Shown in pieces: positions 59,667 to 64,000 of a stretch of 64,000 nucleotides of DNA; the first letter of the stretch is position 1; the number at the start of each line of letters is the position of its first letter. Where the stretch lies: positions 117,929 through 181,928 of the forward strand of contig KZ111185.1 in the NCBI GenBank assembly GCA_002077045.2, in the 5' to 3' direction. This DNA is from Rachicladosporium sp. CCFEE 5018 (Eukaryota > Ascomycota > Dothideomycetes > Cladosporiales > Cladosporiaceae). The translations under genes and the position numbers were made by a program. Below the pieces are notes generated by a model that did not search any database, had not been told where the DNA came from, and saw nothing but the letters and a program-made list of their open reading frames with translations.

Positions 59667-60510
59667 GTTGGCGGAAGTATCACTCCTAGTCATATGTTAT
59701 GGGGGTGGTGCAGCAGCCTGATGTATGCATGTGCTATGGTACGTGACCTACTGCGGGCTGAAGAGTGCCAGGTGCCGTGGCGAACTCCAGACAGCACCTA
59801 CTCAGATGCCGAGGTCATTCGCTTCGAACCACAAACACCTGCGAGCGATTACTGGTTGGGATTGCCAATGGACCCGCCCTACGCCCTTTTCACGCCTTGG
59901 AACTATAAGGATCGCTATTGCTCCTCGGTAGTGAGAAACGAAGTATGATCCTTACCCAGCCTTTGCTCCAAATGGCGTCTTTCGCTTACGGCAACGCTTC
60001 CCAATGCTGCGTACCCAATCATTTGAGTCCCCGAGGCGGAACGAGATACCTAAGGACGAGTCCGACCATTCCCATCGGACCGCACTACATCAGGCTATGA
60101 CCTTATGAAGCAGAACGCGACGGGACTCCAGATACAGTTCGATACAGTTCGCGATCAGGGCGCCTGAGTGATGTTTGACAAGACGCCGCACGCCCATCCA
60201 CATGTCTGTGGGACCCCATGAGCAGGAATGGGGTACGACATAGGAAAGAATCGAGGCAAACTGGAATTTGCGCTACGAGGACAGGACTTGAGGTCAACGT
60301 CATCATATCAGGATCACTAGGGAAGAGGGCTAGGAATGAACACCGTCGCGAGATGTGCTCGCTGGACGCCTACTGGACTGGCAGCAACATCGAGAGGGTC
60401 AATGTGTACTGCTGTCCATGCAACGATGAGAAGAATCACGGCTCGAGATGCAGTTCGCACCGCCAGCGATCGGTTGGAAGATGTGCTGTGATTGACTATA
60501 ATCCGACCAC
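59667..60510. other. Intergenic near the subtelomere
   Basis: This 844-bp region lies between the ABM gene and the acyltransferase gene. The plus-strand frame at 59694-59948 and others are short and without motif. No mobile-element terminal repeat or tRNA is seen. Confidence 0.5.
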
Positions 60511-62265
60511 TCACACTTGCTGCCGCTCGCTATGAACATCATGAAAGGGATCCTCAGCAAGGAGTGGTGCGTCCTCATCGTCGGCCTCATCCGCCGCTCG
60601 GCTGCTTGAAGGTGACGCATCCGTGTAACTCCCGGTATGATTATCGGGCTCGTCCGCCGCTCGGCTGCTCGATGATGGTGTATCGGTGTAACTCCTGGTA
60701 TGATCCGGAGCGTGAGTCGGAAGCGTCACCGAGTGAGTCGGAAGCGTCTCCAGCTCTTCCATAGTCTTCTCTGACTCTGTCTGGTCTGCTCCACCCTTTA
60801 CGAACCACGTGTCGATCGAGCGTGCTAGCCGGGTGCTGGGCGCATCGATCAGACGCTCGGCCCAATGCGACGCCAGGAAGACAAGTGGGACTATGACCAC
60901 CAGCAAGATCAAGTAGATGAAGTAGGTGATGCACCTGAAGCCGAAGCTGCCTCCTGCTTTGATAGAGCCATCTGGAGACTGCGAGATGTCGATGTAGCCG
61001 CTTCTTCCGAAGGTCTTGTACACCGCTGTAGTCAGCCGCCCGCCCACAAGATTGAGCACAATCCGGTGGACGAGGTACAGCATATAGCTGATTCGTCCCA
61101 TGTACCGCATCAAAGGCAGCTCAAAGAATTTCCTTGCTAATGGTAGATGCGCAAAGCTGATTACGCATAGAATTCCGCCCCAGCACCACCAGAGGCGTCC
61201 ACCGCCTTCGATGTCCTGCCAATCCTCAGGTGTGAATACATCGAGCCACTCGTAATCGGGGCGATCGTAGTAGACGTCCAAGCGCGGCGGCACGCCGGCT
61301 AGGAGAAGCCCTATGAGTAATGTGGCGATCCACATTGATTGTTGCAGCCTACTTGGATCAAGCTTTTCGAAACCACCCTGCGCTACCACATAGTTGGCAA
61401 AGAGGACCCCTGTGGCAAATAGCCAGAAGTCCCACTGCGCAGCTATGAACGCCACTGTTGCCAACATGGACAGGACGACTGTTCGCTTCCAGGCCTTCTT
61501 GATACGACTAATGGCGAGCACAGTGAGGAAAACCATCAAGGAGCCTGCAAACTCGTGCGGGATTGTCCACATGGTCCAGTCGTAGGCGTGCACGTACTGG
61601 TTCTCCGCTCGGTTGATCCAGAAAGGATTCGCAAATCGCGCGCTGCGTTTTATGAAGTCCCAAATTTGCATGAAGACATACTCCTCATTGGGAACCCCGG
61701 CCATGACTCGCCATCCAGCCCGGTACTCCCATAGCTGCCAAAAAGCGATGGCAAAGCATGGTAGATACAGCCGAATCCATCGGCGGAATACAGCTGAGCT
61801 GAGCGATTGGCCAAGTGTGCTGTTCTGGCCCTGACCTTGACGCATGCTGCGCAATGGACTCCAGCTCAGCACAAAGCCTGATAGGACGAAAAAGATGGAC
61901 ACTTGGGCATGGCCTGATGAGAACCAGACGCGTAGCAGTGGGAGTCGGAAGATGTCATTCATCGGAGCTCGTGGATTGTCTTCTCCACCTTGCATCCCCT
62001 TGTTGTTCGCGCCGTACGGAGCTTCGTAGGTCATCGGACTCCAGAATGTTGGACCAAAATGACCGATCATGACCAGGAATGCTGCAACACCGCGGAGGCC
62101 GTCCAGCCACGCCGTATCTCGTGTCGACTTTTCTGGTGGCCATCCAGTGAGCTTTTGAAAGGTCAGAACGCGCCAGATGGATGGTGGCAGTGGCAATGCA
62201 TGTAGGCGCTCGCCAATGGTCTCGCGCAGGCGCTGGCCGAGAGTCTCAAGATGTGCGACGGCCAT
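60511..62265 (-). CDS. Acyltransferase-3 family membrane protein
   Basis: This intronless 584-aa integral membrane enzyme belongs to acyltransferase family 3, which O-acylates sugars, secondary metabolites or cell-surface molecules. The start is the ATG at 62265. The signature RDTAWLDGLRGVAAFLVMIG followed by HF carries the proposed catalytic His at about 69. FFVLSGFVLSWSPL, WTIPHEFAGSLMVFLTVLAI and RYMGRISYMLYLVHRIVLNL are further family blocks. About ten hydrophobic helices are present, ending with FIYLILLVVIVPLVFLASHW, after which comes a conserved ERLIDAPSTRLAR. The last 80 residues are hydrophilic and repetitive, then acidic. It is the last recognisable gene before the telomere. The acceptor substrate is unknown. 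Confidence 0.92.
   Translation of the reverse strand: MAVAHLETLGQRLRETIGERLHALPLPPSIWRVLTFQKLTGWPPEKSTRDTAWLDGLRGVAAFLVMIGHFGPTFWSPMTYEAPYGANNKGMQGGEDNPRAPMNDIFRLPLLRVWFSSGHAQVSIFFVLSGFVLSWSPLRSMRQGQGQNSTLGQSLSSAVFRRWIRLYLPCFAIAFWQLWEYRAGWRVMAGVPNEEYVFMQIWDFIKRSARFANPFWINRAENQYVHAYDWTMWTIPHEFAGSLMVFLTVLAISRIKKAWKRTVVLSMLATVAFIAAQWDFWLFATGVLFANYVVAQGGFEKLDPSRLQQSMWIATLLIGLLLAGVPPRLDVYYDRPDYEWLDVFTPEDWQDIEGGGRLWWCWGGILCVISFAHLPLARKFFELPLMRYMGRISYMLYLVHRIVLNLVGGRLTTAVYKTFGRSGYIDISQSPDGSIKAGGSFGFRCITYFIYLILLVVIVPLVFLASHWAERLIDAPSTRLARSIDTWFVKGGADQTESEKTMEELETLPTHSVTLPTHAPDHTRSYTDTPSSSSRAADEPDNHTGSYTDASPSSSRAADEADDEDAPLLAEDPFHDVHSERQQV
60588..60752. repeat. Nested tandem repeats in the acyltransferase tail
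   Basis: Two units with a 63-bp period (starting near 60591 and 60654) encode the repeated peptide HT(R/G)SYTD followed by SSSRAADE. Beside them, two units with a 21-bp period (60712 and 60733) encode TLPTHSV/TLPTHAP. Both periods are multiples of three, so copy number can vary without breaking the frame. Confidence 0.85.
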
Positions 62266-63912
62266 GTTGCTTCAAGCGTGAAACACACACGTGATGCAGC
62301 GCGTGCGCGTTAATTGCGTACGACGGGGCACATGCGTATTCGACTGCGCATGAGGATGGGTTATGTACGAGACCGTGCCGAAGTATGCCGGCGGGTAATG
62401 GAGTTTGAAGTCTCATTTCGCCGCACGCATGTGTCCGCTTGCATCTGTGCGCGTGTGCCATGCCATTCGGGAGTCAGGCCTTACTCACCTCCTGAACATA
62501 GCCAAGCAAACCGGAGCGACGAGTGATCGACATCAGGGACGGTTGACAAGCATAGTCCACGTGGTATATGCAGCCAAGCTGGCGGATTTGGCCGCTCATT
62601 TGCGCCTTCAGGGTTGCCGCTGTAAGCCGTTGCGGAACTGTCGCCGGAGATCCTCGGGGCACAGCCAAAGGCCATGTGGTCACTGCATGAAGGAGTGCCA
62701 TTGATAGATCGGGTTTCGAAGGCGTATCTTACCGCGTTCGTGGCAGGAACTTTATGCGAAGCCGATACGCCTCCGGCCCAAAGCAGCAAAGATCTCACCA
62801 GGCAGGTCTTCATATAATTCCCGCAGAAGGTGACTGATTGGCATTCCCCTGAGTGCTTGGACATGTGAATGGTTGATGATAGAATAGAGCGCTCCGGAAT
62901 CAGATCTTGAGTCTGGAGAACGCCGGCGCATAGGTTCTTGTCCATGCTGCTTTCGATAGCGCTAGCGAGAGTCGTTTGGGTGTTGGCGAATAGGAGCGGG
63001 TGACGATTCGCAGTTCATGGCCAGCCACCTACTGTAACACATACCTCACTACATCGACCACGTGATGTTTGCGAAGCCAGCGATCCGCTGTTCTGCGTGA
63101 AATTGGCTCATTGCTGGCTGGCTAGCCATCAACAGGGTCTTGCGGTCGGCGAACTTCGCCACAGCGCCCTGGAGAAGCCAGTTCATGAGATGGAGGCTGT
63201 GTACCGCTCTTTGAAGACTGCTTCGCAAGCGTCGAAGCGTCTGTGGATGGGGCCTTCACACGCCGCCACCGGAAGATCGGGCAGTGGGCAAGGTCATCAG
63301 GGCTGTAGGCATCTTGTCACCAAACATGCAAGGTCGCATTTGCTCGCATGCTGTAGTGTGAGGAGATCGGATTGCCGTAGGGGTTCGCATAAAGGCGTGA
63401 TGCTGGGATCGCGTAAATTTCTGTCGCAGGACGCTTCCACGATCGCTTCGAGTCCTTCGGGTGTCGCAAGGAGTACAGGCTGGGTCGTGGATGTTCTAGG
63501 GCTGCCTGACCATGCGCGTCGGTCCAGTCGAGTGTGACTAGTCCTGAACGGCTCGCATTGCTCTTCGCGGTGCCAAGAATCATTCGCCGTGAGGTGGGTG
63601 CGTGGCACAGCCTGCGCAGTTGGCAGCAGGCTGTATTTCTGGTCCGCCGAGCTCGCAGCTTGGTTGCGGAGCGGTGGCAGCTCCACGTCTTGCCTCGAGA
63701 GTCCTCCTCCGCTCATCCTTGAACCCCGTCCTGCAAGTTGTCCTAGTCTCTTAATACCGCCGTAAGCTTGACTGCTTACCGATACGCTAGTCTTCTACGA
63801 GCCCTGAACTTGTCGCTTAGATTAGGTCGCGCTACGTCTTTAGATTTTTCTCGTAAACGCGCGGCGCGCCGGAACGCGGTAGTATCGGATTATTAGGGTC
63901 CTAGATCCCTCC
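62266..63912. other. Gene-free subtelomere
   Basis: This 1.65-kb region lies between the acyltransferase gene and the telomere array. Open frames of 60-154 codons occur on both strands (for example minus 62481-62945 and minus 63297-63716) but none resembles a protein family. I find no helicase, transposase, tandem array or satellite. The last 100 bp or so become AT-rich and contain degenerate telomere-like pieces such as TTAGGGTCCTAGATCC. Confidence 0.55.
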
Positions 63913-64000
63913 TTAGGGTTAGGGTTAGGGTTAGGGTTAGGGTTAGGGTTAGGGTTAGGGTTAGGGTTAGGGTTAGGGTTAGGGTTAGGGTTAGGGTTAG
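63913..64000 (+). repeat. Telomere repeat array (TTAGGG)n
   Basis: Fourteen perfect TTAGGG units and a partial one (88 bp) run to the last base. The G-rich strand points to the right, so this is the right end of a chromosome or contig that reached a telomere. TTAGGG is the standard repeat of Pezizomycotina. The array is truncated by the end of the sequence, so its full length is unknown. Confidence 0.99.

Noticed and set aside
62481..62945. 154-codon minus-strand subtelomeric frame
   Set aside because: It has no motif and no clear codon bias. Frames of this size are expected by chance in 1.6 kb of GC-rich DNA read in six frames.
63297..63716. 139-codon minus-strand frame next to the telomere
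   Set aside because: Another frame on the same strand is equally open, and neither resembles a protein family.
63850..63912. Degenerate TTAGGG-like pieces as a separate interstitial array
   Set aside because: They are too short and imperfect to count as an array; they are more simply the junction between subtelomere and telomere.

Overview
The window is the right-hand end of a chromosome from a filamentous ascomycete. It ends in an uninterrupted TTAGGG array running off the last base. The genes carry short spliceosomal introns (mostly 49-108 bp) with GT..AG ends and CTRAC-like branch points. Families typical of Pezizomycotina are present: a HET-domain protein, a neutral trehalase, an Ngp1-like protein, a fungal NAT and fungal mitochondrial proteins. 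I infer Pezizomycotina, probably Dothideomycetes; the order is not shown directly. I saw no tRNA, rRNA, CRISPR or intact transposon.

Layout. 0-10 kb: the 5' end of a HET gene cut by the window edge, a WrbA-type quinone oxidoreductase, an FMN split-barrel protein, a large PPR-like mitochondrial protein, a one-pass membrane protein with PPxY motifs, and TOM70. 10-24 kb: neutral trehalase and an unrelated hypothetical gene, both broken by a 100-N assembly gap; a carrier with an unusual tail; TRS20; mL60; an acidic unknown protein; and a large AlkB-like oxygenase. 24-31 kb: a CoA-ligase cut by a second 100-N gap, a CodA-type amidohydrolase, a Prm10/ThrE-type transporter and a frameshifted M20 amidohydrolase. 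31-38 kb: CDC27, SND2, arylamine N-acetyltransferase, CBR1 and an Ngp1-like protein. 39-42 kb: a local cluster of three related small genes, one of them 5'-truncated. 42-58 kb: SYF2, an F-box protein, YAF9, SMC3, an unknown protein, a second probable mitochondrial protein, RIO1, a coiled-coil protein and a vacuolar amino-acid transporter. 58-64 kb: an MFS relic, a small ABM monooxygenase, an acyltransferase-3 protein, 1.6 kb of gene-free subtelomere, and the telomere.

Most genes are independent housekeeping units in divergent or convergent pairs; there is no operon and no obvious biosynthetic cluster. Recurring themes are mitochondrial biogenesis (TOM70, mL60, two probable mitochondrial proteins), chromosome and cell-cycle biology (SMC3, CDC27, YAF9), and small-molecule enzymes (NAT, CodA-like, M20, CoA-ligase). 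The subtelomere is short: essential genes lie within 20 kb of the telomere and no telomere-linked helicase is seen. Several gene models here depend on introns or starts that a plain open-frame view would miss. These are the HET fragment, the ABM protein, the third exon of the quinone oxidoreductase and the three-exon member of the 39-42 kb family.
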